This document shows positions 20,950-31,384 of a stretch of 64,000 nucleotides of DNA, in pieces (the first letter of the stretch is position 1; the number at the start of each line of letters is the position of its first letter). The notes under the pieces were generated by a model. That model ran no database searches, was not told the DNA's origin, and saw nothing but the letters and a program-made list of their open reading frames with translations. Source of the stretch: Neptuniibacter pectenicola. Lineage in GTDB: Bacteria; Pseudomonadota; Gammaproteobacteria; Pseudomonadales; Balneatricaceae. Where the stretch lies: positions 147,362-211,361 of the forward strand of contig NZ_LUTS01000007.1 in the NCBI RefSeq assembly GCF_001597735.1, written 5' to 3'. Position numbers and translations under genes: made by a program.

Positions 20950-21557
20950 TGGAACAGTATATCAGCCTTGCAGTTAAGGCCATTTTCGTTGAGAACATGG
21001 CGTTGGCATTCTTCCTAGGCATGTGTACTTTCTTGGCTATCTCAAAGAAAGTACAAACAGCACTAGGTCTAGGTATTGCGGTCATCGTTGTATTGGCCAT
21101 CACTACGCCGGTTAATAACCTGATTTTCAATTTGCTGCTGCGTGAAGGCGCATTAGCATGGGCGGGTTATCCTGAAGTTGATCTTAGTTTCTTAGGTTAT
21201 ATCTCTTATATCGGCGTAATTGCCGCGATCGTTCAGATCCTTGAGATGTTCCTAGATAAGTTCGTACCGGCTCTTTATAACGCACTGGGTGTATTCCTTC
21301 CTTTGATCACAGTTAACTGTGCCATCATGGGTGCTGCGTTGTTTATGGTTGAACGTGACTACACCTTTGGTGAGTCAGTGGTTTACGGTGCAGGCGCAGG
21401 TGTGGGTTGGGCGTTAGCTATCACAGCACTTGCAGGTATCCGTGAAAAACTTAAATACAGCGACGTACCAGAAGGACTACGTGGCCTAGGCATTACCTTC
21501 ATTACTGTTGGTTTGATGTCTCTTGGCTTTATGTCATTTTCTGGTGTGCAGCTTTAA
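20949..21557 (+). CDS. nqrE: Na+-translocating NADH:quinone reductase subunit E
   Basis: A 202-residue six-helix membrane protein, paralogous to Nqr[21 protein letters not shown], with the inverted-repeat Cys-containing helices ([12 protein letters not shown] and [13 protein letters not shown]), is typical. The pair of Cys residues in NqrD/E coordinate an Fe-S centre in the membrane. Confidence 0.97.
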   Translation: MEQYISLAVKAIFVENMALAFFLGMCTFLAISKKVQTALGLGIAVIVVLAITTPVNNLIFNLLLREGALAWAGYPEVDLSFLGYISYIGVIAAIVQILEMFLDKFVPALYNALGVFLPLITVNCAIMGAALFMVERDYTFGESVVYGAGAGVGWALAITALAGIREKLKYSDVPEGLRGLGITFITVGLMSLGFMSFSGVQL

Positions 21558-21590
21558 TGCCTACATGGTCAACAAAGGAAGGATTAGCCA

Positions 21591-22817
21591 ATGAATGCTG
21601 AAATCGTTCTAGGTGTTGTCATGTTTACCGCGGTGGTGCTTGCACTTGTCGCAGTAATTTTGGCAGCCCGTTCTAAATTAGTAAGTTCCGGTGACGTTAC
21701 GATTCATATCAATCACGACCCGGCTAAATCTATTACCGTACCTGCGGGTGGTAAGTTGCTACAGACACTTGCTGATAAAGGGATCTTCATTCCTTCAGCT
21801 TGTGGTGGCGGCGGTACCTGTGCGCAGTGTAAGTGTCAGGTTCTTGAGGGCGGTGGTTCTATGCTGCCTACTGAGGAATCCCACTTCACTATGCGTGAAG
21901 GCAAGGAAGGCTGGCGCCTATCTTGTCAGGTGGCGGTTAAACAGGACATGGAGCTTGAACTTGAAGAGGAAATCTTCGGTGTTCAAAAGTGGGAATGTAC
22001 TGTTGAGTCAAATCCAAACGTTGCTACGTTTATCAAGGAATTAACCCTTCGTTTACCTGAAGGTGAAAACGTTGATTTCCGTGCCGGTGGTTATGTTCAG
22101 CTTGAATGTCCTCCTCATGTAGTTAACTACAAGGATTTTGAGATTCAAGAAGAGTACCGTGGCGATTGGGATCAGTTCAATATGTGGAAGTATGTATCTA
22201 CAGTGACTGAACCTACTATTCGTGCCTACTCTATGGCGAACTACCCTGAGGAGCGTGGTGTTGTTAAATTCAATATCCGTATCGCTTCTCCACCACCAGG
22301 TACAGATCACCCACCAGGTATCATGTCCTCCTATGTCTTTAACCTTAAAGAAGGGGATAAGATTACGGTTTATGGACCATTTGGTGAGTTCTTTGCTAAA
22401 GACACTGATAATGAGATGGTCTTCATCGGTGGTGGTGCAGGTATGGCGCCTATGCGTTCGCATATCTTTGACCAACTGAAGCGTCTTAACTCTAAGCGTA
22501 AGATCTCTTTCTGGTACGGTGCACGTTCTATGCGTGAAGCGTTCTATAACGAAGAGTACGATAAGCTTCAGGAAGAGAATGAGAACTTCCAGTGGCATTT
22601 AGCCCTGTCAGACCCTCAGCCAGAAGATAACTGGGATGGTATGACTGGCTTTATCCATAACGTGTTATATGAAAACTATCTTAAGGATCACGAAGCGCCT
22701 GAAGATTGTGAGTATTACATGTGTGGACCGCCAATGATGAACTCTGCTGTTATCCAGATGCTTGAAGATCTGGGTGTGGAGCGCGAAAACATCTTCCTTG
22801 ATGATTTTGGTGGCTAA
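21591..22817 (+). CDS. nqrF: Na+-translocating NADH:quinone reductase subunit F (NADH dehydrogenase, FAD and 2Fe-2S)
   Basis: Electron-input subunit of 408 residues. It has one N-terminal membrane helix, a ferredoxin domain with ligands in [16 protein letters not shown], an FAD site [13 protein letters not shown], and an NADH domain with [17 protein letters not shown] and [12 protein letters not shown]. Hydrides from NADH pass via FAD to the 2Fe-2S cluster. A GGAAGG ribosome-binding site precedes it. Confidence 0.98.
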   Translation: MNAEIVLGVVMFTAVVLALVAVILAARSKLVSSGDVTIHINHDPAKSITVPAGGKLLQTLADKGIFIPSACGGGGTCAQCKCQVLEGGGSMLPTEESHFTMREGKEGWRLSCQVAVKQDMELELEEEIFGVQKWECTVESNPNVATFIKELTLRLPEGENVDFRAGGYVQLECPPHVVNYKDFEIQEEYRGDWDQFNMWKYVSTVTEPTIRAYSMANYPEERGVVKFNIRIASPPPGTDHPPGIMSSYVFNLKEGDKITVYGPFGEFFAKDTDNEMVFIGGGAGMAPMRSHIFDQLKRLNSKRKISFWYGARSMREAFYNEEYDKLQEENENFQWHLALSDPQPEDNWDGMTGFIHNVLYENYLKDHEAPEDCEYYMCGPPMMNSAVIQMLEDLGVERENIFLDDFGG

Positions 22818-22824
22818 TACGTCT

Positions 22825-23862
22825 ATGTTTGTCATTATGCGACAAGCTAAAAAGTGGCCCGCAGCTTTGCTGCTGGCCACTTCTGTTTTTGTTTGTCTAC
22901 TCCTGTCAGGTTGCGAGTCAGAGCAGCCAAAAATCGTTAGCCATCAAGGCATGACGATGGGGACCACATTTACTGTTAAGTGGGTGTCCTCCCAACCTGA
23001 TACTGAATTAAATAAATTGATTGATAATACGCTCGTTGATATCAATCAAAGTATGTCTACCTATATTCCTGATTCTGAACTATCGATTTTAAATCGAACA
23101 CCTCCCGGCGAACCCTTGTCTGTATCTGAGCCGCTTGCTCACGTATTAGCGCTGTCTAAAAAAATTAGCGTGGAGACTGAGGGGGCATTTGATAATACTG
23201 TCGGTCCACTGGTAAACCTATGGGGGTTTGGTCCTGACGGTCGCGTTGTTAAGGCGCCGCGTCAGTCTGAGCTTGATGGGGTTAGAGATCGTGTTGGGTA
23301 TGACTATGTTAAAATCGAAGGGACTCAGGTTGTAAAGCAGCGTCAAAGTTACGTTGACCTATCCGCCATCGCTAAAGGCTATGGTGTTGATCTGCTCGCC
23401 GATTTGCTTGAGGCTAAGGGAATTGAAAGTTATCTGGTTGAAATCGGTGGTGAGCTGCGTGCGCGAGGTTTAAAGCCTAATGGTGATGAGTGGCGTATTG
23501 CGATTGAGTCACCCACCACAGCCGCTGAGCGGACCATTCAGCGCATCATTGCTGTAAAGAACGTGGGTATTGCGACATCTGGCGATTACCGAAACTATTT
23601 TGAAGAGGATGGGGTTCGGTTTTCCCATACGATTGATCCGGCGACCGGTCGGCCTATTAGTCATAAGCTGGTATCCGTTACCGTATTGATGCCCACCTGC
23701 GCAGAGGCGGATGCGTTAGCAACCGCGATGATGGTGATGGGCCCTGAAAAAGCATATAAATTTGCTGAAACGCATAAACTTAGTGTGTTTTTGTTGGTCA
23801 AAACGGACACGGGTTTTGAAGAAAAAATGACACCGGGTTTTAATCAATTCCTGGTGCAGTGA
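22825..23862 (+). CDS. apbE: FAD:protein FMN transferase, lipoprotein
   Basis: Attaches FMN to the Thr of NqrB and NqrC on the periplasmic side. A lipoprotein signal (hydrophobic stretch ending LLLSGC, lipobox Cys) anchors it. Core motifs are MGMTMGTTFTVKW-like near the start of the mature protein, SYVDLSAIAKGYGVDLLAD and VEIGGELRARG, plus SHTIDPATGRPI. Starts at 22825 or 22837 are possible (345 or 341 aa); a longer reading would begin inside nqrF. It lies directly in the nqr operon, where its substrates are made. Confidence 0.94.
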   Translation: MFVIMRQAKKWPAALLLATSVFVCLLLSGCESEQPKIVSHQGMTMGTTFTVKWVSSQPDTELNKLIDNTLVDINQSMSTYIPDSELSILNRTPPGEPLSVSEPLAHVLALSKKISVETEGAFDNTVGPLVNLWGFGPDGRVVKAPRQSELDGVRDRVGYDYVKIEGTQVVKQRQSYVDLSAIAKGYGVDLLADLLEAKGIESYLVEIGGELRARGLKPNGDEWRIAIESPTTAAERTIQRIIAVKNVGIATSGDYRNYFEEDGVRFSHTIDPATGRPISHKLVSVTVLMPTCAEADALATAMMVMGPEKAYKFAETHKLSVFLLVKTDTGFEEKMTPGFNQFLVQ

Positions 23863-23872
23863 GGTTAAAATT

Positions 23873-24112
23873 ATGGATACGATGATATTTACGTTTGTAG
23901 TGTTGCTTGCGGTCGTTGTGGCGATGTCTGTCGGCGTCTTAATGGGGCGTAAGCCTATTGCGGGTTCTTGTGGTGGTATGGCTAATTTAGGTATGGATAC
24001 CGCGTGTGATATTTGTGGCGGCGACCCAAAAAAATGCGATGAAGAGCAGGAGCGCTTAGAGCAAAGCGGGTCCCAGCTTGAGTTGTCCTATGAAGTTAAA
24101 TCTAAAGAATAA
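23873..24112 (+). CDS. nqrM: NqrM, maturation factor for the Na+-NQR iron centre
   Basis: A 79-residue DUF539 protein with one N-terminal membrane helix (about residues 5-24) and a conserved Cys set in GSCGG, DTACDICGG and KKCDEEQ. In Vibrio, NqrM is needed to build functional Na+-NQR, probably by delivering iron to the NqrD/E centre. It follows apbE by ten bases, closing the operon. Confidence 0.93.
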   Translation: MDTMIFTFVVLLAVVVAMSVGVLMGRKPIAGSCGGMANLGMDTACDICGGDPKKCDEEQERLEQSGSQLELSYEVKSKE

Positions 24113-24200
24113 TTGAGTTGTTTGTAACTAAGCGTAAGCTGTTATGATAAATAATATCTCAACAAAACAAGAAGATAACGATAATAGATAGGGGAATGTG

Positions 24201-25601
24201 ATGGCGGTTTATGACTATGATGTCATTGTGATTGGCTCTGGGCCTGCAGGTGAAGGTGCTGCAATGAATGCGTCTAAGAAGGGGCGTCGAGTTGCGGTTA
24301 TCGAAGAGCAGGAGTCTGTGGGCGGAAACTGCACTCACAAAGGGACAATACCGTCAAAGGCGTTGCGTCACTCAGTTAAGCAGATCATTGAGTTTAACAC
24401 TAACCCAATGTTCCGTGATATTGGTGAGCCGCGTTGGTTTTCATTCCCAAAAGTGTTGAAACGAGCAGAAAAGGTTATTTCAAGTCAGGTTGTTTTGCGT
24501 ACTAACTTTTACGCTCGAAACCGAATCGATGTATTTTTTGGAACGGCTGAGTTTGAAGATAAAAACACAGTCCTTGTGCGTGGAACGGTAAAAGGTGATG
24601 AAACCTTAAAAGCAAAAAACATTGTTATTGCTACCGGTTCTCGTCCATATACTCCAACTGATATCGACTTTAATCATCCACGTATCTACAACTCAGATAC
24701 TATTTTGAAGCTAAGTCATACGCCACGTACGTTGATTATTTACGGGGCTGGCGTTATCGGTTCTGAGTATGCGTCAATTTTTAGTGGGTTAGGGGTTAAG
24801 GTTGATCTAGTTGATAACCAAAGCCGGTTACTCTCCTTTCTTGATGCAGAGATTTCCGACTCCCTTAGTTATCACCTGCGTAATAATGCTGTAAAAATTC
24901 GTCATAACGAAATCTATGACAGTGTTGAAGCCGATGATCGCGGCGTTGTACTTACGCTGAAGTCTGGCAAACGTATTCGTGCCGATGCCTTCTTGTGGTG
25001 TAATGGGCGAAGCGGTAATACAGAAACACTGCATTTGGAACGCATAGGTTTAGAGGCTAATAGTCGTGGTCAGCTAGAAGTGGATGATCATTATCGCACA
25101 GGGTGTGAAGGGATCTATGCTGCAGGTGATGTTGTTGGATGGCCAAGCTTGGCGTCAGCTGCGTTGGACCAAGGACGAGCAGCGGCGGCGGATATGCTCT
25201 CGGCTGACGATTTTCGTTATATTAATGAAGTGCCAACCGGTATTTATACCATTCCTGAAATCAGCTCGATTGGTAAAACCGAAGAGGAGCTAACGGAAGA
25301 GTGTGTGCCTTATGAAGTAGGTCAGGCATTCTTTAAAGATACCGCGCGGGCACAGATCTATGATCAGCCTGTTGGTATGCTTAAGATCCTATTTAACCGT
25401 AATACATTCCAGATTTTGGGTATTCACTGTTTTGGTGAGCATGCATCAGAGATCGTACATATAGGCCAAGCGATCATGGCGCAAGAAGGCGAAGGTAATA
25501 CGCTTAAGTATTTCGTTAATACTACCTTTAACTACCCAACGATGGCAGAAGCTTATCGTGTTGCAGCGATTGCTGGATTGAATAGGGTAGCTAACCTTTA
25601 A
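24201..25601 (+). CDS. sthA: Soluble pyridine nucleotide transhydrogenase
   Basis: FAD enzyme that exchanges hydride between NADPH and NAD+. The 466-residue sequence is close to E. coli SthA. It has an N-terminal FAD motif [13 protein letters not shown], the region [16 protein letters not shown] (one Cys only, so no redox-active disulfide as in lipoamide dehydrogenases) and an NAD motif [17 protein letters not shown] 24201 is preferred over the GTG at 24198. It lies 88 bp after nqrM and may have its own promoter. Converting NADPH to NADH would feed the NQR complex. Confidence 0.96.
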   Translation: MAVYDYDVIVIGSGPAGEGAAMNASKKGRRVAVIEEQESVGGNCTHKGTIPSKALRHSVKQIIEFNTNPMFRDIGEPRWFSFPKVLKRAEKVISSQVVLRTNFYARNRIDVFFGTAEFEDKNTVLVRGTVKGDETLKAKNIVIATGSRPYTPTDIDFNHPRIYNSDTILKLSHTPRTLIIYGAGVIGSEYASIFSGLGVKVDLVDNQSRLLSFLDAEISDSLSYHLRNNAVKIRHNEIYDSVEADDRGVVLTLKSGKRIRADAFLWCNGRSGNTETLHLERIGLEANSRGQLEVDDHYRTGCEGIYAAGDVVGWPSLASAALDQGRAAAADMLSADDFRYINEVPTGIYTIPEISSIGKTEEELTEECVPYEVGQAFFKDTARAQIYDQPVGMLKILFNRNTFQILGIHCFGEHASEIVHIGQAIMAQEGEGNTLKYFVNTTFNYPTMAEAYRVAAIAGLNRVANL

Positions 25602-25618
25602 TTACTTCTTGGTGATAT

Positions 25619-25647
25619 AAAAAAACACGCGTTATGCGTGTTTTTTT
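25619..25647 (+). terminator. Terminator of sthA
   Basis: ACACGC-gttat-GCGTGT flanked by A7 and T7, 17 nt after the sthA stop. Confidence 0.9.
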
Positions 25648-25672
25648 ATAGCTAAGCAAAGGTTAAAGCATA

Positions 25673-25700
25673 AAAAAGCTCGGTATAAACCGAGCTTTTT
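25673..25700 (-). terminator. Terminator of icd
   Basis: AAAAAGCTCGG-tataaa-CCGAGCTTTTT. It lies 17 nt beyond the icd stop on the minus strand and could also back up the sthA terminator. Confidence 0.9.
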
Positions 25701-25716
25701 GTTGTTCAAGGATTGC

Positions 25717-27945
25717 TTATTTTACCGCTTTAGCAAGTGCTGTATTCAGCGTGTTGCTTGGGCGCATTACCTTCTTCACAGACTCGCGATCAGCGTGGTA
25801 GTAACCTGTCATTGGGGCAGGTGAGCCTTGGCACGCCGCTAGCTCAGCAATGATTTTTTCTTCATTGTTGGAAAGTGTTTCAGCAAGTTCTTTGAAGTGT
25901 GCCGCAAGTTCAAGGTCTTCCGTTTGGTTAGCAACTTCCTGTGCCCAGTATAGGCCTAGGTAAAAGTGGCTACCGCGGTTATCTAGCTCACCTGTTTTAC
26001 GTGAAGGCGATTTGTTCTCTTCAAGTAGTTTACCTGTTGCTGCGTCTAAGGTTTTAGACAGGATCGCTGCACGTGGGTTGTCATGCTTCATACCCATATC
26101 TTCAAGCGAAACAGCAAGGGCTAGGAACTCACCTAATGAATCCCAACGAAGATGGTTTTCTTCTTGTACTTGTTGTACGTGTTTAGGTGCTGAACCGCCA
26201 GCGCCTGTTTCGTACATACCGCCGCCTTTTAGCATAGGTACAATAGAAAGCATCTTAGCGGATGTGCCTAGTTCCATAATTGGGAATAGGTCGGTTAGGT
26301 AGTCACGTAGCACGTTACCTGTAACAGAGATGGTATCTTGGCCACGAATTAAGCGATCCATAGTAAAGCGGATTGCTTGGCTGTAGGACTTGATAGAGAT
26401 ATCTAAGCCTTCAGTGTCATAATCTTTAAGGTATTCTTTAACTTTTTTAGTTAGCTCAAGATCATGTGCACGTTCTTGGTCTAGCCAGAAAATAGCTGGA
26501 GTATTAGATAGGCGAGCACGGTTTACCGCTAGTTTAACCCAGTCACGAACAGGCTCATCTTTAGTTTGGCAAGCACGCCAGATATCACCTTTCTCTACAT
26601 CGTGTTGCATAAGAACAGTGCCGTCAGCAGTTACAACACGCATAACACCTGTTTCAGTTTCAAATGTTTTGTCATGTGAACCGTATTCTTCTGCTTTTTT
26701 AGCCATAAGACCGACGTTTGGAACAGAACCCATTGTTGTTGGGTCGAAAGCGCCGTTTGTTTTACAGAAGTTGATCATGTCCTGATAGATACGAGCATAG
26801 GTGCTTTCAGGCATAACTGCTTTAGTGTCTTTTGGCTTGCCATCAGGGCCCCACATTTTACCGCCGTTACGGATCATTGCAGGCATAGAGGCATCGACGA
26901 TTACATCAGAAGGTACGTGAAGGTTAGTGATACCTTTAACTGAATCTACCATCGCCATTTCTGGACGATGAGCAAGACATTCATGGATATCTTCTTCGAT
27001 AATTTCCCGCTGAGAGCGTGGTAGAGAAGCGATTTTATCGTAAACGCTGCTAATACCATTGTTTGGGTTAACGCCAAGCTCTTTGAATAGTTCACCATGC
27101 TTGTCGAACACTTCTTTATAGAAAACAGTGACAGCGTGGCCGAATACGATAGGGTGGGAGACCTTCATCATTGTCGCTTTAACGTGAAGTGACCACATAA
27201 CGCCAGTTTCTTTAGCGTCGTTCATCGTTTCTTCAAAGAATTCGCGAAGGGCTTTGCAGCTCATGCGCATACCGTCAAGGATTTCGCCTTTCTCTAGGCT
27301 CAACTCTTTTTTGACTTCAACGTTGCCCGCTGGATCAACAAACTCAATACGTACATCGCCAGCGTCTTCCATCGTAATGGACTGCTCGCTTGAGAAGAAA
27401 TCGCCGTCTGTCATGTAATCAGCGTGTGTACGAGACGCTTTGCTCCATTTGCCCATAGAGTGTGGGAATTTGCGAGCAAAGGCTTTTACTGCGCCAGGTG
27501 CGCGGCGGTCGGAGTTACCTTCACGTAGCACTGGGTTTACAGCGCTACCTAGAATTTTAGAGTAGCGAGCAAGAATCTCTTTCTCTTCATCCGTTTGCGC
27601 ATCTTCAGGGAAGTTAGGAATGTCGTAACCCTGCGCCTGTAGTTCTGCAATACAGGCTTTTAACTGTGGGATAGATGCACTGATATTTGGTAGTTTTATG
27701 ATATTCGCATCTGGATCTTGTGTTAATGCGCCTAAGAACTTAAGGCCATCTTCTACGCGCTGTTCCTCTGTAAGCTTTTCGGGGAAGGTCGAGAGAACAC
27801 GGCTTGCTAGAGAGATGTCTGTAATTTTAACATCGATGCCAGCAGCAGAAGTAAATGTACGAACAATAGGTAGAAGCGAGCATGTAGCTAATGATGGTGC
27901 TTCGTCTGTTAGAGTGTAATAGATGGTTTGGTTCGTTGTAGTCAT
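25717..27945 (-). CDS. icd: Monomeric NADP-dependent isocitrate dehydrogenase
   Basis: Converts isocitrate and NADP+ to 2-oxoglutarate, CO2 and NADPH. At 742 residues this is the monomeric IDH-II class, unrelated in length to the 416-residue dimeric E. coli enzyme. Family segments include [18 protein letters not shown] (isocitrate binding), [15 protein letters not shown] and WSLDQ-like catalytic loop regions. I chose ATG 27945 ([17 protein letters not shown]), with GGGGA upstream, over a TTG at 27957. Convergent with sthA, which can rebalance the NADPH it makes. Confidence 0.96.
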   Translation of the reverse strand: MTTTNQTIYYTLTDEAPSLATCSLLPIVRTFTSAAGIDVKITDISLASRVLSTFPEKLTEEQRVEDGLKFLGALTQDPDANIIKLPNISASIPQLKACIAELQAQGYDIPNFPEDAQTDEEKEILARYSKILGSAVNPVLREGNSDRRAPGAVKAFARKFPHSMGKWSKASRTHADYMTDGDFFSSEQSITMEDAGDVRIEFVDPAGNVEVKKELSLEKGEILDGMRMSCKALREFFEETMNDAKETGVMWSLHVKATMMKVSHPIVFGHAVTVFYKEVFDKHGELFKELGVNPNNGISSVYDKIASLPRSQREIIEEDIHECLAHRPEMAMVDSVKGITNLHVPSDVIVDASMPAMIRNGGKMWGPDGKPKDTKAVMPESTYARIYQDMINFCKTNGAFDPTTMGSVPNVGLMAKKAEEYGSHDKTFETETGVMRVVTADGTVLMQHDVEKGDIWRACQTKDEPVRDWVKLAVNRARLSNTPAIFWLDQERAHDLELTKKVKEYLKDYDTEGLDISIKSYSQAIRFTMDRLIRGQDTISVTGNVLRDYLTDLFPIMELGTSAKMLSIVPMLKGGGMYETGAGGSAPKHVQQVQEENHLRWDSLGEFLALAVSLEDMGMKHDNPRAAILSKTLDAATGKLLEENKSPSRKTGELDNRGSHFYLGLYWAQEVANQTEDLELAAHFKELAETLSNNEEKIIAELAACQGSPAPMTGYYHADRESVKKVMRPSNTLNTALAKAVK

Positions 27946-28406
27946 TGTATTCCCCAAAGATTTTATGGCAGTGCAGCCAAGGGTTTGAACAAAGGCGGCT
28001 TGTGGCTGCCTTTCTCCACTATTTCAAACCCGATGGTTGTAATTTAGTAACAGAATTATACTGAATTCAGCGCGATAGTCATACGTCTGGCCTATGTACT
28101 TATGGCTAATGTTGTTGTGTTTTTACAACTTTTTTTACCTATATTCATGCTGCGATGCAGCATATTTTCGATTGTAGTCGGGTTTCATAATCTATTTAGC
28201 TATATACAGTAGCCATTTTTTGTTTTTATGCGCATTGTTCTTTCGGATTAATAATAAAGAACAAATGTGGGTTAGCGCTCATCTGTTGGGGCGGGTTGTG
28301 TCGCGTTAAGGTGAGATATTTTATGATTCAATGCTCTAGTTATTGATGATAGATTTAATTTAAAAAGACAAAAAGGTAGAATGCTATGATGCATAAAGAG
28401 GATAAG
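27946..28406. other. 461-bp intergenic region upstream of icd and of two small genes
   Basis: AT-rich, with no coding frame that I can support. It must contain the icd promoter on the minus strand and one for the small genes on the plus strand. One clear inverted repeat, ATGCTGC-gat-GCAGCAT, lies at 28147-28163 and could be an operator or hairpin. Confidence 0.5.
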
Positions 28407-28559
28407 ATGACTGAATTAGCAGAGAAACCAACGCAACCTGCGGACTATGCGTGTTGTGAAAGTGGGTGTTCCCCTTGTGTATGGGATACCTATTATGAGG
28501 CGCTAGCTGCTTGGAATGCCCAGCAGGCCGCAAGTAAAAAAGAAACAAAGAGCGAGTGA
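28407..28559 (+). CDS. Small oxidoreductase-like domain protein with CCxxGCxxC motif
   Basis: A 50-residue protein: after MTELAEKPTQPADYA comes CCESGCSPCVWDTYYEAL, the conserved core of the 'oxidoreductase-like protein, N-terminal' family (Oxidored-like), which in eukaryotes is fused to larger proteins. Four Cys could bind a metal or a cluster. The ATG at 28407 is favoured by AAAGAGG five bases upstream; an earlier ATG at 28386 would add seven residues. It lies seven bases before another tiny gene. The role is unknown. Confidence 0.75.
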   Translation: MTELAEKPTQPADYACCESGCSPCVWDTYYEALAAWNAQQAASKKETKSE

Positions 28560-28566
28560 TAAAGTA

Positions 28567-28725
28567 ATGGGAACGGTTGTCGATATGAATGCTTCCCGAG
28601 AGAGGGTAAAGCACAAGCGAAAAGAGGAAAAGTTCGACTCATTGCAAAAGCGGTTTGAAAAGGCGCTACCTACTGATGAACCGGATCCTAAGCAGAAACT
28701 GTTAGATTTATTTAAGAAAAAATAG
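28567..28725 (+). CDS. Small basic hypothetical protein
   Basis: A 52-residue, strongly charged protein (MGTVVDMNASRERVKHKRK...LLDLFKKK) with no membrane segment or known motif. I use the ATG at 28567; the frame is open further upstream, but that would overlap the preceding gene. It is seven bases after the Cys-rich small gene and probably co-transcribed. I do not recognise a family. The helical, Lys/Glu-rich character suggests nucleic-acid or protein contact at most. Confidence 0.6.
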   Translation: MGTVVDMNASRERVKHKRKEEKFDSLQKRFEKALPTDEPDPKQKLLDLFKKK

Positions 28726-28885
28726 TTTTTATTAAAAACCACTTTCCGTCGCTGTCGTCCTGATATGCAACGAGTTAGTGATATTCAGCATAGGGGCTTA
28801 CCGATTGGGCATGGTTGTCTTTTCCGAAACGACTCCTTTCCTTGTGTTTTTTAGCACCCGCTATTGTTTTAATTGATCCGTACTT

Positions 28886-29281
28886 TTAAGACCCTTTCGA
28901 TTTTTGTGCACTACATTCCTTGCATTCACCGTATAAAATAAGTTCATGATCCTCAACTGTAAAGCCTTCAGGCATGAAGCTTTCGAAGCCGCCAGGGCAT
29001 AAACGTACCTCAAATACCTGTTCGCAATATCGACATTGGAAATGATGGTGGTGTGTATGTGTTTTGATCTCGTATCTTGGATTTTGTCCAGGGAGTAAGA
29101 CGCTTGTAATCAGATTGTTTGCTTGTAGCCCCTTTAAGTTTCGATAAACCGTGGCTAATGACATCTTAGGCACAATAACGGAGGCTAAATTCAAAATCTC
29201 TTGGGCAAGTAGAGGGCGCTTTGCTTCAGTCAGTACTGTACGAATAGCCTCATACTGACGGGTTTTACGTTCAATCGTCAT
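28886..29281 (-). CDS. Fur-family metalloregulator (Zur/PerR-like)
   Basis: A 131-residue repressor with the Fur winged helix (TRQYEAIRTVL ... PKMSLATVYRNLKGLQ, about residues 8-50) and a metal-sensing dimer domain. The HTHHHHFQCRYCEQVFEV segment and a C-terminal GECKECS supply CxxC pairs for a structural zinc. The subfamily cannot be settled by eye: HHHHFQC also occurs in PerR/Fur. The divergent COG0523 GTPase and downstream zinc-economy genes point to Zur. A perfect 22-bp palindrome lies in the shared intergenic region. Confidence 0.85.
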   Translation of the reverse strand: MTIERKTRQYEAIRTVLTEAKRPLLAQEILNLASVIVPKMSLATVYRNLKGLQANNLITSVLLPGQNPRYEIKTHTHHHHFQCRYCEQVFEVRLCPGGFESFMPEGFTVEDHELILYGECKECSAQKSKGS

Positions 29282-29367
29282 TTTTTCCTCGAAATCTAGC
29301 TAACAATCACTAAGGGATTTAAACAGAGTGTGATTCTGACTGCACGAATAAATTCTTGTTAATTATT

Positions 29368-29389
29368 TAATGATAATGCATTATCATTA
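29368..29389. promoter_or_regulatory. Perfect 22-bp palindrome, probable Fur-family (Zur) operator
   Basis: The half site TAATGATAATG is mirrored exactly with no spacer. It sits 30 bp before the COG0523 gene and 87 bp before the divergent Fur-family gene. The shape (AATG-N-AT-rich-CATT) resembles gammaproteobacterial Zur and Fur boxes, so it could control both genes. Confidence 0.75.
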
Positions 29390-29418
29390 GCAATAAGAGA
29401 AGTGAGGAATTAGTCGAG

Positions 29419-30651
29419 ATGAGTTCTGAAAATATTCAAGAAAAACGCCTTCCTGTTACGGTTATTTCCGGCTTTCTAGGGGCCGGTAAAACAACCTTAC
29501 TCAATCACATTCTTAATAATCGTGAGGGGCGCCGTGTTGCTGTCATTGTTAATGATATGTCGGAGGTCAATATTGATGCAGCGCTTGTGAGAGAGGGAGG
29601 TGCCGAACTTTCTCGTACTGAAGAAAAGCTTGTAGAGATGAGCAATGGATGTATCTGCTGCACATTAAGAGAAGATCTGTTAGATGAGGTCAGCCGTTTA
29701 GCTAAGGAGGCGAGGTTTGATTATCTAGTTATTGAATCTACCGGTATATCAGAACCTCTACCGGTTGCAGAGACATTTACCTTTGAGGATGAGGGAGGAC
29801 AAAGTCTTAATCGCATTGCGCAGTTGGATACGATGGTGACTGTGGTCGATGCATTTAATTTTTTACGTGATTACAGCTCACAAGACAGTTTACAGATGCG
29901 TGGTGAGTCCCTGGGTGATGAAGATCCACGGACGGTAGTGGACTTATTGATCGAACAGGTAGAGTTCTGCGATGTCATTGTGCTGAATAAAACCGATTTG
30001 ATTTCAGCTGACGAGCGGGAGCAACTTGATGCCATTCTCCGTAGTTTGAATACGCGGGCTCGTATTGAGGTGGCTGAGTATGGAAAGGTCCCACTTGAGC
30101 AGGTTTTAGGAACGGGGCTCTTTGATTTTGAACAAGCTTCATTGGCGCCCGGCTGGCTGAAAGAGATGCGTGGTGAGCATGTTCCAGAAACTGAAGAGTA
30201 CGGTATTAGCGCTTTTTTATATCAAGGGAGACGGCCCTTTCACCCTTTAAGGTTTAAAAAATGGGTGGAGAGTGAATGGCCGGGCGTTGTGCGTTCTAAA
30301 GGCTATTTCTGGTTGGCTTCTAATCCAACTATAGCGGGTAGTTGGTCACAAGCTGGGGCCGTTGCCCATCATGGCCCTGCGGGGCGTTGGTGGGTATCTG
30401 TACCAATTGATGAGTGGCCTGATGATCCCCAAAGCGTTGTCTTTATACGCCAGAAATGGGATGAGAATGTCGGTGATGCGCGCCAAGAGATCGTATTAAT
30501 CGGTATGGATATGGATAAGGATGCGCTTTGTGCGGGTTTTGATGAATGCCTGCTTACAGATGAAGAGATGGCTTGTGGTCCTGATGCTTGGTCAAGTTGG
30601 AAAAATCCTTTTATGAGTTGGCCGCAAGGTGAACAGAATGCTTATTCCTAA
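29419..30651 (+). CDS. zigA: COG0523 GTPase, ZigA-like zinc metallochaperone
   Basis: A 410-residue G3E GTPase. Walker [16 protein letters not shown], the metal motif [14 protein letters not shown], Walker B-like [12 protein letters not shown] and guanine-specificity motif VLNKTDLIS are all present, followed by the CobW C-terminal domain. Such proteins hand zinc to client enzymes when the metal is scarce (ZigA in Acinetobacter). It lies just after a Fur-family operator and before paralogues often found in zinc-limitation clusters. The symbol is inferred from context. Confidence 0.88.
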   Translation: MSSENIQEKRLPVTVISGFLGAGKTTLLNHILNNREGRRVAVIVNDMSEVNIDAALVREGGAELSRTEEKLVEMSNGCICCTLREDLLDEVSRLAKEARFDYLVIESTGISEPLPVAETFTFEDEGGQSLNRIAQLDTMVTVVDAFNFLRDYSSQDSLQMRGESLGDEDPRTVVDLLIEQVEFCDVIVLNKTDLISADEREQLDAILRSLNTRARIEVAEYGKVPLEQVLGTGLFDFEQASLAPGWLKEMRGEHVPETEEYGISAFLYQGRRPFHPLRFKKWVESEWPGVVRSKGYFWLASNPTIAGSWSQAGAVAHHGPAGRWWVSVPIDEWPDDPQSVVFIRQKWDENVGDARQEIVLIGMDMDKDALCAGFDECLLTDEEMACGPDAWSSWKNPFMSWPQGEQNAYS

Positions 30652-30820
30652 GCACGTCCTATCGCGGGGTTAGCTTATTAAGTGAGGTCGTTTTAGTGGG
30701 GCGCTTTGATATGCGGCCTACTATTTATATGGCGTTTATTTTATTTCCTCCCTCTTTATGTGGCGATAACAGTATCGTTGTTACGTCATATTTAATTCAA
30801 ACACTTTTCAGAGAAAAAAT

Positions 30821-31381
30821 ATGATTCGAAAAAATCCCCGTGGCGATGTACCACAAATACACCCCGATGCTTTTATTGATCCGACAGCGATTATCTGTGG
30901 CTTAGTTATCGTTGAAGAAAACGTTTTTATTGGCCCTTATGCTGTGATTAGAGCCGACGAGGTTGATGCAAATAATCATATAGAGCCGATCATAATTGGG
31001 GCGCATTCTAATATTCAAGATGGGGTTGTGATTCACTCCAAATCGGGGGCGAAAGTCTCTATAGGGCAACGAACCTCTATTGCTCATCGAGCGATTGTGC
31101 ACGGGCCTTGTTCTGTAGGAAGCGGTGTATTTATCGGTTTTAACTCAGTGTTATTTAATTGCACGGTGGAAACAGGTTGTGTGGTTCGGCACAACGCTGT
31201 AGTCGATGGGTGCCACCTTCCAGCTGGCTTCTATGTGCGTTCTACTGAGCGAATAGGTGCAGAAACTGATCTTACTTCTCTACCGCAGGTTTCCGTGGCG
31301 GCAAGTGAATTTTCCGAAGATGTCGCACGTACCAATAATGAGTTGGTTATGGGTTATAAGCGAATTCAGAACGAGTTTTAA
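30821..31381 (+). CDS. Gamma-class carbonic anhydrase-like protein
   Basis: A 186-residue left-handed beta-helix protein with hexapeptide repeats (IIIGAHSNIQDGVVIH, VSIGQRTSIAHRAIVHG, CSVGSGVFIGFNSVLF). All three His positions expected for metal binding (VVIH, IAH, IVH) are kept, so it may be active. The active metal could be zinc, cobalt or iron. Homologues occur in the Zur regulon of Pseudomonas beside pyrC-like and COG0523 genes. It lies three bases before the thrS-like gene, which ties it to that operon. Confidence 0.85.
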   Translation: MIRKNPRGDVPQIHPDAFIDPTAIICGLVIVEENVFIGPYAVIRADEVDANNHIEPIIIGAHSNIQDGVVIHSKSGAKVSIGQRTSIAHRAIVHGPCSVGSGVFIGFNSVLFNCTVETGCVVRHNAVVDGCHLPAGFYVRSTERIGAETDLTSLPQVSVAASEFSEDVARTNNELVMGYKRIQNEF

Positions 31382-31384
31382 TCT

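Noticed and set aside
24312..24362. SthA as a lipoamide dehydrogenase or mercuric reductase
   Set aside because: The second Cys of the redox-active disulfide is absent and the sequence follows SthA throughout.
30765..30800. Second Zur-like operator before the gamma-carbonic anhydrase gene
   Set aside because: Only a short imperfect symmetry (CGATA-acag-TATCG) is present, far from the 22-bp palindrome in sequence.
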